Origin: Paracoccus sp. MA
Lineage (GTDB): Bacteria > Pseudomonadota > Alphaproteobacteria > Rhodobacterales > Rhodobacteraceae
Reading direction: 5' to 3'
Length of the DNA: 64,000 nucleotides
Assembly: GCF_020990385.1 (NCBI RefSeq)
Contig: NZ_CP087599.1
Location: 248,001 to 312,000, forward strand
The position numbers and the translations under genes are program-made. The notes beneath the pieces were generated by a model. It worked only from the letters and a program-made list of their open reading frames with translations. It did not search any database and had not been told where the DNA came from. This document shows, one piece after another, positions 16,762 to 26,081 of this stretch. How positions within the stretch are numbered: position 1 is the first letter of the stretch; the number at the start of each line of letters is the position of its first letter.

Positions 16762-17810
16762 GCGTGTTCCTCCAGCGCGGCCAGGACGGCTGCGGTAATG
16801 GCATCGGTGCCGTGCAAGCCGGGGCGGATGCCGATGCCCCGGGCGGTGGCGGATTCGATGGCGGCCAGCACCGCATCGGCGGCGGGCTTTTCGCCCAGGT
16901 GCTCCAGCATCATCGCCCCCGACCAGATCGCGGCGATGGGATTGGCGAGGTTCCTGCCCGCGATGTCGGGGGCCGATCCATGCACCGGCTCGAACATCGA
17001 GGGGCCGCTGCGGTCGGGGCAGATATTGGCCGAGGCCGCGAAGCCCAGGCCGCCCTGGATCGCCGCGCCCAGATCGGTCAGGATGTCGCCGAACAGGTTC
17101 GAGGCGACGATCACGTCCAGATCCTGCGGCGCCATCACCATCTTGGCGGCCATGGCGTCGATATGCATGGGACTGACGGTCACGTCGGGATATTCGGCGG
17201 CAACCTGCTGCGTCACCTCGTCCCAGAACACCATCGAATATTTCTGCGCATTGGATTTCGTGACCGAGGTCAGGTGCCCCCGCCGCGCCCGCGCCTGTTC
17301 GAAGCCGAAGCGGATGATGCGCTCGACCCCCTTGCGGGTGAAGATCGCGGTTTCGGTGGCGACCTCGTTGTCGCGGCCCTGGTGGACGCGGCCGCCGGCG
17401 CCGGAATATTCGCCCTCGGTGTTCTCGCGGATGCAGAGGATGTCGAAGCCTTCCGCCCTCAGCGGACCTTCCACGCCGGGCAGCAGCCGGTGCGGGCGGA
17501 TATTGGCATATTGGTCGAAGGCCTTGCGGATCGGCAGCAGCAGCCCGTGCAGCGACACCGAATCCGGCACCGTGGCGGGCCAGCCGACCGCGCCCAGATA
17601 GATCGCGTCGAAGGGGCGCAGCTGCTCGATCCCGTCCTCGGGCATCATGCGGCCGGTGGCCAGACAGGTCTCGCAGGACCAGTCGAAGCGGGTCGGTTCC
17701 AGCGTGAAGCCGAAGCGCGCGGCGGCGGCGTCCAGCACCTGCATCGCGGCATCGGTCACATCCACGCCGATGCCGTCGCCGGGGATCAGCGCGATCTTGT
17801 GGGCGGTCAT
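16758..17810 (-). CDS. Decarboxylating malate/tartrate dehydrogenase, isopropylmalate dehydrogenase family
   Basis: The product is 350 residues beginning MTAHKIALIPGDGIGVDV. It carries family motifs ENTEGEYSG, TSVTKSNAQKYS and NLFGDILTDLG, and the NAD-binding EPVHGSAPDIAG. The length and the TKSNAQ segment fit D-malate/tartrate dehydrogenases (DmlA, TtuC) better than LeuB. These enzymes oxidise and decarboxylate 2-hydroxy acids with NAD and a divalent metal. It sits 11 bases behind an ALDH gene and overlaps gabD. Its role in the operon is unclear; an intermediate 3-substituted malate is possible. Confidence 0.83.
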   Translation of the reverse strand: MTAHKIALIPGDGIGVDVTDAAMQVLDAAAARFGFTLEPTRFDWSCETCLATGRMMPEDGIEQLRPFDAIYLGAVGWPATVPDSVSLHGLLLPIRKAFDQYANIRPHRLLPGVEGPLRAEGFDILCIRENTEGEYSGAGGRVHQGRDNEVATETAIFTRKGVERIIRFGFEQARARRGHLTSVTKSNAQKYSMVFWDEVTQQVAAEYPDVTVSPMHIDAMAAKMVMAPQDLDVIVASNLFGDILTDLGAAIQGGLGFAASANICPDRSGPSMFEPVHGSAPDIAGRNLANPIAAIWSGAMMLEHLGEKPAADAVLAAIESATARGIGIRPGLHGTDAITAAVLAALEEHA

Positions 17811-17821
17811 GGTCTTCTCCT

Positions 17822-19285
17822 TCAGATGTCGATCAGCACCGATTTCGTGCGGCGGTTCGCGGCGAATGCCTCGCGCCCCAGATCCTTGCCAAGCCCCGAG
17901 GCCTTCCAGCCGCCGGTCGGCAGGATATGGTCGCGCGACCGGCCATAGCGGTTGACCCAGACCGTCCCCGCTTCCAGCCGCCGCGTCAGGCGCAGGGCGC
18001 GGGACAGGTCGCGGGTGAACAGCCCGGCGCAAAGGCCATAGGTCGGGTGCTGGGCCAGGGCCAGCCCCTCCTCCTCGGTGTCGAAGGTCTGGAAGGTGGC
18101 GACCGGGCCGAAGATTTCCTCGGTCACGGCGGGATTGTCGGCCGAAACGCCGCCGATCAGGGTCGGCCGGTAGAAGCTGCCCTCGTGATCGAAGCGGGTG
18201 CCGCCGCACAGGATCTCGCCGCCCTGCGCCCGCGCCGCCTGCACGATGCCGTCGATCCGCCGCAGCTGCGGGTCCGAGATGATGGGCGAGAAGCCGGGGC
18301 TTTCCGCCCAGGTCGGCGCCGGGTGCGGCCTGGCGAAGCGGTCGGCCAGCCGCGCGGCCAGCGCATCGGCGATGCCGCGCTGCACGATGATGCGCGATCC
18401 GGCGATGCAGAACTGGCCCGCATTGGGCAGGATGCCACGTTCCAGGCAGGTGGCGGCCAGGTCGATATCGGCATCGTCGAACACCAGCATCGGGCTTTTT
18501 CCGCCCAGTTCCAGGGTCATCGGCTTGATGCCGGTGCGCGCGATATTCTCCATGATCGCCGCGCCCGCGCGGGTCGAGCCGGTGAAGCTGACCTTGTCGA
18601 TGCCGGGATGCCCGGTGATCGCCGCCCCGGTGACCGGCCCGTCGCCCAGGATGACATTGACCAGCCCCGCGGGAATGCCTGCGCGCACCGACAGTTCGGC
18701 CATGTAAAGCGTGGACCAGGGCGTCATCTCGGACGGTTTCAGCACCACGGCATTGCCTGCGGCCAAGGCCGGCGCCAGCTTCCAGCCCGCCATCGAGATC
18801 GGGAAGTTCCAGGGCGCGATGGCGCCGACCACGCCATAGGGCTCGGCGGCGATGAAGCCCAGGCTGCCCGCGCCCGTGGGCACCAGGTCGCCGCCTTCCT
18901 TGTCGGCAAATTCGGCGAAGAAGCGGATCTGTTCTGCCGTCACCGGCACGTCGCCTGCGGCCACATGCGCGACGGGGCGGGACGAGCAGACCGCCTCCAG
19001 CCGGGCGAGCGCCGGGGCCTCGGCCTCGATCAGGTCGGCCCAGGCATGCAGCGCGCGCAGACGGTCGCGGGGATGCAGGGTCGCCCATCCCGACACGGCA
19101 AGCGCCCGCCGCGCCGCCGCCACCGCGCGGTCCACCATGACCGCATCGGCCACCGGGACATGGCCGATCACCCGGCCGCTGGAAGGCGCGCGCACCTCGA
19201 GCCGCGCCTCGTCCTCGACATAGGCGCCGTCGATGAAATGGCCTGCGGGCAGGGTCAGGGACAGGGGATCGAAGGCAAGGGTCAT
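17822..19285 (-). CDS. Aldehyde dehydrogenase family protein
   Basis: This 487-residue ALDH has the APWNFPISM cofactor segment, the ELGGKSPMLVF glutamate motif and the catalytic cysteine in GQFCIAGSR. The substrate is not evident. It lies 115 bases after the FAD subunit gene with a hairpin in that gap, and 11 bases before the malate/tartrate-type dehydrogenase. A second ALDH, gabD, ends the same operon, so the pathway may make two aldehydes or one aldehyde in two forms. Confidence 0.85.
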   Translation of the reverse strand: MTLAFDPLSLTLPAGHFIDGAYVEDEARLEVRAPSSGRVIGHVPVADAVMVDRAVAAARRALAVSGWATLHPRDRLRALHAWADLIEAEAPALARLEAVCSSRPVAHVAAGDVPVTAEQIRFFAEFADKEGGDLVPTGAGSLGFIAAEPYGVVGAIAPWNFPISMAGWKLAPALAAGNAVVLKPSEMTPWSTLYMAELSVRAGIPAGLVNVILGDGPVTGAAITGHPGIDKVSFTGSTRAGAAIMENIARTGIKPMTLELGGKSPMLVFDDADIDLAATCLERGILPNAGQFCIAGSRIIVQRGIADALAARLADRFARPHPAPTWAESPGFSPIISDPQLRRIDGIVQAARAQGGEILCGGTRFDHEGSFYRPTLIGGVSADNPAVTEEIFGPVATFQTFDTEEEGLALAQHPTYGLCAGLFTRDLSRALRLTRRLEAGTVWVNRYGRSRDHILPTGGWKASGLGKDLGREAFAANRRTKSVLIDI

Positions 19286-19367
19286 GGCATCCTCGGCTGT
19301 TGGGACAAGGGTGGCGCGGGGCGGCCGGCGAAAGCTGCCGAAGGGGCGCGTCGGGCAGCAGAAATCA

Positions 19368-19388
19368 CCGTGCCGCACCGAGGCACGG
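19368..19388. other. Intercistronic hairpin in hyu operon
   Basis: CCGTGCC and GGCACGG form exact seven-base arms around a seven-base loop, 12 bases past the FAD subunit stop. There is no U-tract on the minus strand. It could be a partial terminator, an mRNA-stabilising structure or an operator. Confidence 0.45.
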
Positions 19389-19400
19389 AAGATTATGCTG

Positions 19401-20726
19401 TCAGTCCTCCAGCAACGCGCCGACGGGCACCGGGCGCACCGGGGGCTGGCCGCGCAGCCGGCCCACCTCCTGCGGGGCAAGACCGGCGTGGCGGGCGATC
19501 AGCGCGGCGGCGGCAAGCTGGCAATAGCGGCCCTGGCAGCGGCCCATGCCGATGCGGCCCAGGGATTTCACGCGGTTGGCCTCGGCCCCGCCCAGGCCTG
19601 CGGCATCGCGCATCTGCCCCAGGGTGATCCCCTCGCAGCGGCACAGGACAGCCGCATCGGGCAGCGCATCCAGCTGGCCCGAGGGCCAGGGAAAGGCCCG
19701 CGCCATCGCGGCGGCGAAGCGGTGCAGCCGCCGGGCGCGGCGCAGCAGCGCGCGCGTGCCGGGCGTGGCGATCCCCAGGTCGGTCAGGCAGGCATTGGCG
19801 GCCAGGGCACCCGCGACCTCGGCGCCATCCGCGCCCAGGATGCGCAGCCCGTCGCCCGCCAGATAGAGGCCCGGCCCCGCCCGGCCCATCTCATCCGCGA
19901 CCGGCAGCCATTGCGCCCAGGTGTCGGACCACGCAAAGCGCGCGCCCGCCAGGTCGGCCAGTTGCGTTTCCGCCCGCAGGTGCCAGCCAAGCGCCACCGC
20001 GTCGCATTCGGTGACCTGCGCCCGGCCCCTGCCATCGCGCCAATGGACCGCATCCGCGGCGATCCGTTCCAGCCGGACGCCGGCGTGATACAGCCGCCCA
20101 AGCCGCGCCCGCATCGCCAGCCCCCGCGCCGTCACCGCCGGGCGGGCCAGGGCCATGCCGATGCCGCCCCGCATCTGCGTCGCCAGGGACGAGGTGTCCA
20201 GCACCGCCGCGACCCCTGCCCCCGCCGCCAGCAGCTGCGTCGCCACCAGCGTCAGCAGCGGCCCCGATCCTGCCAGCACGATCTGCCGCCCGATGGCCAC
20301 GCCCTGCGCCTTCAGCGCGATCTGCGCCGCGCCCAGGGAATAGACCCCGGCACGCTGCCAGCCATCCACCGGGACCAGGCGATCGGTGGCCCCCGTCGCC
20401 AGGATCAGCCGGTCATGGGGAATGCGTGCCGCACCGACATGCGCCACCCCGCCGCGGATCGCATGGACCGCGGATTGCGGGCGATAGTCCACCTGCCCCG
20501 CCGCCACCATGGCGTCGAACAGCGCGTGCAGCGCCCGCGCCTTCCCGGCCTCGGAGCCATAGAGCTTTTCCGGCGGGCGGGTGAAGCCTTCGGGCGGGCG
20601 GCGATAGATCTGGCCGCCGGCCCGCGCGGCTTCGTCCACCACGACCGGGCGCAGGCCTGCGCGGACCAGCCGCTCTGCCGCGCGGATGCCCGCAGGCCCG
20701 GCACCGACGACCAGCACCCGCGTCAT
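19401..20726 (-). CDS. FAD-dependent oxidoreductase subunit, HcnB/OoxA-like
   Basis: The 441-residue product begins MTRVLVVGAGPAGIRAAERL, an FAD-binding Rossmann motif. It has a second dinucleotide motif, VLAGSGPLL, and a C-terminal BFD-like [2Fe-2S] region with cysteines in CRCEG and GRCQGRYC. This matches the alpha subunit of hydrogen cyanide synthase, opine oxidase and D-hydroxyproline dehydrogenase. Such enzymes need a small ferredoxin-like subunit, which overlaps this gene by four bases, and a DAO-type catalytic subunit, which is not in the operon but is available at 26082. Confidence 0.85.
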   Translation of the reverse strand: MTRVLVVGAGPAGIRAAERLVRAGLRPVVVDEAARAGGQIYRRPPEGFTRPPEKLYGSEAGKARALHALFDAMVAAGQVDYRPQSAVHAIRGGVAHVGAARIPHDRLILATGATDRLVPVDGWQRAGVYSLGAAQIALKAQGVAIGRQIVLAGSGPLLTLVATQLLAAGAGVAAVLDTSSLATQMRGGIGMALARPAVTARGLAMRARLGRLYHAGVRLERIAADAVHWRDGRGRAQVTECDAVALGWHLRAETQLADLAGARFAWSDTWAQWLPVADEMGRAGPGLYLAGDGLRILGADGAEVAGALAANACLTDLGIATPGTRALLRRARRLHRFAAAMARAFPWPSGQLDALPDAAVLCRCEGITLGQMRDAAGLGGAEANRVKSLGRIGMGRCQGRYCQLAAAALIARHAGLAPQEVGRLRGQPPVRPVPVGALLED

Positions 20727-21022
20727 GCGGGCCACCCTTGCGGCGCCTCGGAAAGCAGCCGCATCCCCGCCGCAAGGGGCGTCGAGCAGGCACGCAGGCG
20801 CGAGCCGTCCTCGGCCCAGATCCAGCAATCCTGGCAGGCGCCCATCAGGCAGAAGCCCGCACGCCGCTCCGGCCCGAACTCGGCCGGGCGCAGCGATCCG
20901 GCGCCGGTCAGGATCGCGGTCAGCACCGTGTCGCCCATCAGCCCGGTCATGTCCCGCCCGTCGAAACGGAACGCCACCGGCGCGCGCCCCGTCTCGGCCA
21001 GCCGGACCAGTTGCCCGGTCAT
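20723..21022 (-). CDS. Small (2Fe-2S)-binding subunit, HcnA/OoxC-like
   Basis: This 99-residue protein has cysteines arranged as in plant-type ferredoxin domains: GFCLMGACQDC and a fourth in LRACSTPL. It is the usual size of the gamma subunit in HcnABC, opine oxidase and D-hydroxyproline dehydrogenase, where it carries electrons between flavins or to the respiratory chain. Its start overlaps the hyuB stop and its stop overlaps the FAD subunit start (four bases each), so production is coupled to both. Confidence 0.87.
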   Translation of the reverse strand: MTGQLVRLAETGRAPVAFRFDGRDMTGLMGDTVLTAILTGAGSLRPAEFGPERRAGFCLMGACQDCWIWAEDGSRLRACSTPLAAGMRLLSEAPQGWPA

Positions 21023-22986
21023 TCCGCGGCCTGCGCAAGGGCCGGGCGCGGCAGGTCGGGAAAGCGCGCGCAGACGGCATCGAAGGCGCGGTGCACGGCC
21101 TCGGGGCCATTGCCCTCCATGCGGCGGAAGATCTCGGTCTTGGCGAAGAAGCGCCAGTGGATCGGCAGCGCCGTCAGGATCGCCGTCAGGGCCTCATAGG
21201 CGGCGCTGGTCCAGCGCGCCTCGAAGGCGTCGCGTTCGGGGCCGAAATGGAAATGCCCCTGATGTTCCGTCGCCTGCGCCCGCAGCGCCGCCGTGGCATC
21301 GGCATCGCCGACGACCACGCCGTAATCGCGCCGCGCCGCATCGGCCGAGACATAGCCCCGCGCCACATCCTGCTCGACGCGCCAGACCTCTCGCTCGAAG
21401 GGGTTGCCACGCCCGCCGCCGCCGGCGGAACGGATCATCAGCACATCGCCGGGGCCAAGGATCGCGGTGTCGGAGGACCCGGTGCGCCGTTCCTCGGGCG
21501 TTCCGGGGTTCACGATCATCTCGGCCAGGCCCGCCGCCTTGCCGCCCAGGATCCCCCAGGGGCGGAAGAGGCTGCGGTCGCGGTTGCGCGCGGTGATGCG
21601 GCTGTCGGGGGCGAAGACGCGGAAGGCCATCTCGGTGGCCAGCCCGCCCCGCCAGCGTCCGGCCCCGCCGCTGTCCTGCGCAAGGCCGTAGCGGACGAAT
21701 TCCACCGGCACCTCGGTCTCGGTGATCTCGATGGGGGTGTTCTTCAAATAGGCCGCGTCCGCGCCCGAGCCGTTGGTGCCGTCGCGCCAGGGCATGCCGC
21801 CGCCGCCGCCCACCACCGGGTTCACGGCGGCGATGACCGTCTTCTGCGTGCGCTCGTCCCGCGTCATCACGTTGATGATGCAGTTGTTGCCGGCGGGCGC
21901 GGCGGGCATCCGGTCAGGAATGGCCTGCGAGAATGCCCCGAAGATCACCGAGCGCAGCCGCGCGCAGGTCAGCGACCGCATCCCCACGGCGGCGGGCGCG
22001 ACCGGGTTCAGCACCGTGCCTTCCGGCGCGATGCAGGTGAAGGGCCGCGTCAGCCCGGTGTTCAGCAGGATGCGCGGGTTGAGCGTATAGAGGACGTAAT
22101 AGACCCCCACCAGCAGCATGGTGTGGCGCGGATCCCCGCCCGAGGGCACGTTCAGCGAACTGCCAAGCTGCGGGTCCGATCCGGTGAAATCCAGCACCGC
22201 GCTGTCGCCGCGGATCTTCAGGGTCAGGTTCAGCCGGCAGGGATTGGCCTGGTCGCTGTCCTCGTCGGCGTAATCGGCGAAATGGTAATCCCCGTCCGGG
22301 ATCGCGCGCAGGATGTCGCGGGCCTGCGCCTCGGCCTGGTCCTTCAGCGCCGCGACGCCCTGGACGAAGCCCTGCTTGCCGAAACGGGCGATCATCTGGT
22401 GCACCTTGCGCTCGCCGGTGTTCAGCGCGCCGACAAGCGCCTTGATGTCGCCGATGTTCAGCGCGGGCTTGCGGACATTGGTCTGCATGATCCGCAGGAT
22501 CTGCTCGTCGAAGACGCCTTCGTTCACCAGCTTCATCGGCGGAAAGCGGATGCCTTCCTGGTGGATCTCGGTCAGGGACCGTGACAGCGAGGCAGGCACC
22601 GCGCCGCCCATGTCGGTGTTGTGGATATGCCCGCCGGTCCAGGCGACGATCTCGCCATCCGCGAAGACCGGCTTCCACAGGTGGGTGTCGGGGGCATGGG
22701 TCGCGACATGGCCGGAATAGGGGTCGTTGGTGAAGGCCACGTCGCCGGGGCGGTAATCGTCCACCATGGCGATGGCCCGGCCATAGGTCAGGCCCGGATA
22801 CCAGGTCGCGCCCAGGTCCATCGGCACCGCGAAGGTGTCGCCGCCCTTGTCCATCAGCATGACGGTGAAGTCCTGCGTTTCCTTGACGAAGGCCGAATGC
22901 GCCGTGCGGTGCAGCGTATGCGCCATGTTCTCGGCCGCCGCGCGGGCGTGGTTGGCCAGGACCTGAAGCGTCATCTTGTCGAACAT
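21019..22986 (-). CDS. hyuB: Hydantoinase B/oxoprolinase family subunit
   Basis: The product is 655 residues. It belongs to the HyuB/5-oxoprolinase C-terminal family, with typical segments MDKGGDTFAVP, GHVATHAPDTHL, SLSRSLTEIHQEG and GGGGGMPWRDG. With HyuA it hydrolyses a cyclic amide at the cost of ATP. The ATG at 22986 has GGAG seven bases upstream, preferred over the in-frame TTG 15 bases earlier. The gene starts four bases after hyuA. Substrate could be N-methylhydantoin, 5-oxoproline, a pyrrolidinone or a related lactam. Confidence 0.88.
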   Translation of the reverse strand: MFDKMTLQVLANHARAAAENMAHTLHRTAHSAFVKETQDFTVMLMDKGGDTFAVPMDLGATWYPGLTYGRAIAMVDDYRPGDVAFTNDPYSGHVATHAPDTHLWKPVFADGEIVAWTGGHIHNTDMGGAVPASLSRSLTEIHQEGIRFPPMKLVNEGVFDEQILRIMQTNVRKPALNIGDIKALVGALNTGERKVHQMIARFGKQGFVQGVAALKDQAEAQARDILRAIPDGDYHFADYADEDSDQANPCRLNLTLKIRGDSAVLDFTGSDPQLGSSLNVPSGGDPRHTMLLVGVYYVLYTLNPRILLNTGLTRPFTCIAPEGTVLNPVAPAAVGMRSLTCARLRSVIFGAFSQAIPDRMPAAPAGNNCIINVMTRDERTQKTVIAAVNPVVGGGGGMPWRDGTNGSGADAAYLKNTPIEITETEVPVEFVRYGLAQDSGGAGRWRGGLATEMAFRVFAPDSRITARNRDRSLFRPWGILGGKAAGLAEMIVNPGTPEERRTGSSDTAILGPGDVLMIRSAGGGGRGNPFEREVWRVEQDVARGYVSADAARRDYGVVVGDADATAALRAQATEHQGHFHFGPERDAFEARWTSAAYEALTAILTALPIHWRFFAKTEIFRRMEGNGPEAVHRAFDAVCARFPDLPRPALAQAAE

Positions 22987-22990
22987 GGGC

Positions 22991-25024
22991 TTACTCCGCA
23001 AAGCTCAGGTGGATGTTCAGGTGGTCGTCCACCCGGGCCGTCGCGCCTTCGGGGATGGCGAAGGTGGTGTCTTCCTGCGCGACGATGGCGGGGCCGTGGA
23101 AGCTTGCGCCCCCCGTCAGGTCCGCGCGGTCATAGAGCGGGATATCCTGCCAGGCCCCCAGATGCACCGGCACATGGCGCGCGGGCCGGGCAGGGGCGGG
23201 GTCGCCCGTCTCTGTCGGAAATTCGGGCTTCGGCCCGGCACCGATGGCGGACAGGCGCAGGTTCACGATCTCGATCCGGCCCTCGGGGTCGTCGAAATCG
23301 TAAAGACGCAGATGCGTGGCGTGGAAGGCCTGCGCGATGCGGGCGGGATCGTTCAGCCAGGCGGGTTCCAGATCGACCTCGATCTCGTAGCTCTGGCCGG
23401 CATAGCGCATGTCGGCGGACAGGCGCAGATCGGCGGCGCCGTGATGGCCCTGGGCGGCCAGCCAGGCGCGACCGTCATCGGTCAGCGCCCGGAACGGCGC
23501 GGTCAGATCCGCGCCCAGATCGGCAAAGACCGTGCGGATGAAGTCGCCGCGCAGATCGGCCACCAGGCCGCCAAGCGCAGAGACCACGCCCGGACGGCGC
23601 GGGGCGATGACGCGCGAGATCCCCAGTTCGCGCGCCAGGAAGGCCCCCAGCATCGGCCCGCCGCCGCCAAAGGGCATCAGCGCGAAGTCCCGCAGATCGA
23701 CGCCGGCGCGCGAGGACAGCTTCTCGACCTCGACGAACATCTCGGAAATCGCGATGTCGAGGATCGCCTGCGCGGTTTCCTCGGGGCTGCGGCCAAGCTG
23801 CTCGGCCAAGGCAGCAACGGCCTGCCGGGCCAGCGCCACGTCCATCTGCAACTGGCCGTAGGCCATCTGGCTGTGGCCCAGCCAGCCGCAGACCGCCATC
23901 GCATCCGTCACCGTGGCCTGTGTCCCGCCGCGTGCGTAGCAGGCCGGACCGGGGTTCGATCCCGCCGATTCCGGCCCCACGCGCAGCACCCCCTGCGCGT
24001 CCACGCTGGCGATGGAGCCGCCGCCGATGCCGATGGAGCTGACCGAGACCGATGGGATGTGCAACGGAAATTCGCCGATCAGCTCGTCCGATCCGAACTG
24101 CACCTGCCCGTCCACGATCAGCGCGAAATCGGCCGAGGTGCCGCCGATGTCCAGCGTCAGGATGCGATCCTCGCCGGCCTGGCGGGCCAGCCAGCTTGCG
24201 CCGATCACGCCGGATGCCGTGCCCGACAGCAGCATCGACACGCAGTCGCGCCGCCCCTCGGCCGCGGTCATCAGCCCGCCGTTCGACTTGGTCAGCATGG
24301 CGCGGGCCGGAACCCCCTGCCCCGCCAGCCGCGATTCCAACGCCGTCAGATAGCCCGCGACGCGCGGGTGGACATAGCCGTTCAGGATCGCGGTCGAGCT
24401 GCGCTCGTATTCGCGGATCACCGGCCAGACCTCTGCCGAGGTGAAGACGAACAGATCGGGCGCCTGCGCCTCGACCTGCGCCTTGACGGCGGCCTCCTGC
24501 GAGCCGTCGCGCCAGGAATGCAGCAGCGCCACGATCACCCCCTCGGCGCCTGCGGCCTTGGCGCGGGCCACGGCATCGGCGATGGCGACCCCATCGGGGG
24601 CGAGGGTCTGGCGGCCGTCGGCGCGCATTCGGGCGGGGATGCCGAAGATCATGTCGCGCGAGACCAGCGGGTCGGGCCGGTGGCAGAACAGCGAATACAT
24701 CTCGGGCATCCGCAACCGGGCGAGTTCGATCACATCCTCGAAGCCCGCATTGGTGATCAGCGCCAGGCGCGCGCCCTTGCGCTGGATGATGGTGTTGATG
24801 CCGACCGTGGTGCCGTGCACGAAGCGGCTGACCGTCGCCGGATCCAGCCCCTCGCGTTCGGCCAGCAGCCGAAGCCCTTCCAGCAGTTCGGCGCCGGGAT
24901 CGTCGGGCGTGGTCAGCACCTTCAGCGATGCGACGCGGCCCGAGGTCGCCTCCAGCGCGCAGAAATCCATGAAGGTGCCGCCGATATCGACGCCGATCTT
25001 CCAGTCCGCTACGGTCCCGTCCAT
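22991..25024 (-). CDS. hyuA: Hydantoinase A/oxoprolinase family subunit (ATP-binding)
   Basis: The 677-residue product opens with the ASKHA-type nucleotide-binding motif VDIGGTFMDF near residue 13 and has RFVHGTTVGINTI, TLDIGGTSADFALI and GPACYARGGTQATVTDA, all typical of HyuA. The family couples ATP hydrolysis to opening of hydantoins, 5-oxoproline or other lactams, and some relatives carboxylate acetone or acetophenone. It is the first gene of the seven-gene operon. A LysR-type box lies 78-92 bases upstream of the start. Confidence 0.88.
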   Translation of the reverse strand: MDGTVADWKIGVDIGGTFMDFCALEATSGRVASLKVLTTPDDPGAELLEGLRLLAEREGLDPATVSRFVHGTTVGINTIIQRKGARLALITNAGFEDVIELARLRMPEMYSLFCHRPDPLVSRDMIFGIPARMRADGRQTLAPDGVAIADAVARAKAAGAEGVIVALLHSWRDGSQEAAVKAQVEAQAPDLFVFTSAEVWPVIREYERSSTAILNGYVHPRVAGYLTALESRLAGQGVPARAMLTKSNGGLMTAAEGRRDCVSMLLSGTASGVIGASWLARQAGEDRILTLDIGGTSADFALIVDGQVQFGSDELIGEFPLHIPSVSVSSIGIGGGSIASVDAQGVLRVGPESAGSNPGPACYARGGTQATVTDAMAVCGWLGHSQMAYGQLQMDVALARQAVAALAEQLGRSPEETAQAILDIAISEMFVEVEKLSSRAGVDLRDFALMPFGGGGPMLGAFLARELGISRVIAPRRPGVVSALGGLVADLRGDFIRTVFADLGADLTAPFRALTDDGRAWLAAQGHHGAADLRLSADMRYAGQSYEIEVDLEPAWLNDPARIAQAFHATHLRLYDFDDPEGRIEIVNLRLSAIGAGPKPEFPTETGDPAPARPARHVPVHLGAWQDIPLYDRADLTGGASFHGPAIVAQEDTTFAIPEGATARVDDHLNIHLSFAE

Positions 25025-25099
25025 TCCGCCACTCCGTCATTGGTCGAGGCGATGGAACCAGAAGCGGCGATCCGCGTCCAAGACGCAAAGCGGCGCGGG

Positions 25100-25981
25100 C
25101 TATAAGTCGGGCTTATGCCTTCGGATCGTGTCCCGCATCAGGCTTTCCGCGCGCGACAGCACGCGGCCCTTCAGCGTCAGCAGCGACAGGGGCAGCGCCG
25201 CATCGTCCAGCAACGGGCATTGCCGGATGCCCGCGAATTGCGCCCAGGGCAGCAGGGAATCGACCACCGCAATCCCCAGCCCCGCCTGCACGAAGCCGAC
25301 GGCGGTGATCGACATGTCGATTTCCAGGACCGGCTCGAACCGCAGGCCCTGGGCGCGGGCCGCCTGGGACAATTCGTGATGCGGCCGGGTCGCCGCGCGA
25401 TAAGAGATCAATGCCTGATCCTGCAGGTCGGCAAGCCTGAGCCCGTCGCGGTCCAGGAACGGATGGCCCGGCGGCAAGAGACAGGTAAACCGCGCGCCCC
25501 CCAGCGGCTCGACGTCGATATCGGGCGGCATCGTGTCGTCCAGCGCCAGCGCCAGCATGGCATCCCCTGCGCGCAGCATGGTGATCAGCGAGGCGACCGG
25601 GGCGACATGGGCGCGCACCAGGATGTCGGGATGCGCCTTGCGATAAGCGGCCAGAACCTCCGGCAGGAAGGACATCGCCGGCGGGGGCGAGGCCGCGATG
25701 CGCACCAGCCCCGCCCGCCCCTGCCGCAGGTCGGCGGTCTTGCGGCGCAGCCCTTCCAGCCCGCCGAACAGCCGCTCGGCATCGGGCAACAGCTCCAGCG
25801 CCTCGGGCGTAGGGTGCAGGCGGCCCTTTTCGCGGGTGAACAGGGCGAAACCCAATTCGTCCTCGGCATGCAGCAGCACCTGGCTGAGGGCGGGTTGCGA
25901 GATGTTCAGCATCCGCGCCGCGGCGGTGATCGAGCCTGCGCGCATCACCGCCACGAACACCTCAAGCTGCCTGGCCCGCAT
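25100..25981 (-). CDS. LysR family regulator of hyu operon
   Basis: The product is 293 residues from ATG 25981, with two GTG codons just upstream as alternatives. The helix-turn-helix reads GSITAAARMLNISQPALSQV, followed by a substrate-binding domain. It lies between hyuA (same strand, 75 bases downstream) and the divergent DAO gene at 26082, and similar T-N11-A boxes flank it on both sides. It therefore probably controls both the hyu operon and the DAO gene, with the catabolic substrate or a product as inducer. Confidence 0.87.
   Translation of the reverse strand: MRARQLEVFVAVMRAGSITAAARMLNISQPALSQVLLHAEDELGFALFTREKGRLHPTPEALELLPDAERLFGGLEGLRRKTADLRQGRAGLVRIAASPPPAMSFLPEVLAAYRKAHPDILVRAHVAPVASLITMLRAGDAMLALALDDTMPPDIDVEPLGGARFTCLLPPGHPFLDRDGLRLADLQDQALISYRAATRPHHELSQAARAQGLRFEPVLEIDMSITAVGFVQAGLGIAVVDSLLPWAQFAGIRQCPLLDDAALPLSLLTLKGRVLSRAESLMRDTIRRHKPDL
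25102..25116. promoter_or_regulatory. LysR box upstream of hyuA operon
   Basis: ATAAG-TCGGG-CTTAT is a perfect inverted repeat with the T-N11-A signature of LysR binding sites. It overlaps the last codons and stop of the LysR gene itself and lies upstream of hyuA. A near copy is at 25991-26005. Confidence 0.7.
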
Positions 25982-25990
25982 CACCACCCC

Positions 25991-26005
25991 ATAGGTTCGA
26001 CTTAT
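25991..26005. promoter_or_regulatory. LysR box between LysR gene and DAO gene
   Basis: ATAGG-TTCGA-CTTAT matches the 25102-25116 box with one mismatch in the palindrome and keeps T-N11-A. It lies 10 bases upstream of the LysR start and 77 bases upstream of the DAO start, suited to autoregulation and divergent control. Confidence 0.65.
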
Positions 26006-26081
26006 GGCTCACCCAAGAACCCGTCCTTGACCCTTCATGGCTCAGGGCGTTCCCTTGGGCAAGATTTTCGGGGGAACACGG

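Noticed and set aside
15178..17601. A long plus-strand open frame opposite the gabD and dehydrogenase genes
   Set aside because: It is antisense to well-supported dehydrogenases, lacks any domain, and is explained by high GC at third codon positions.
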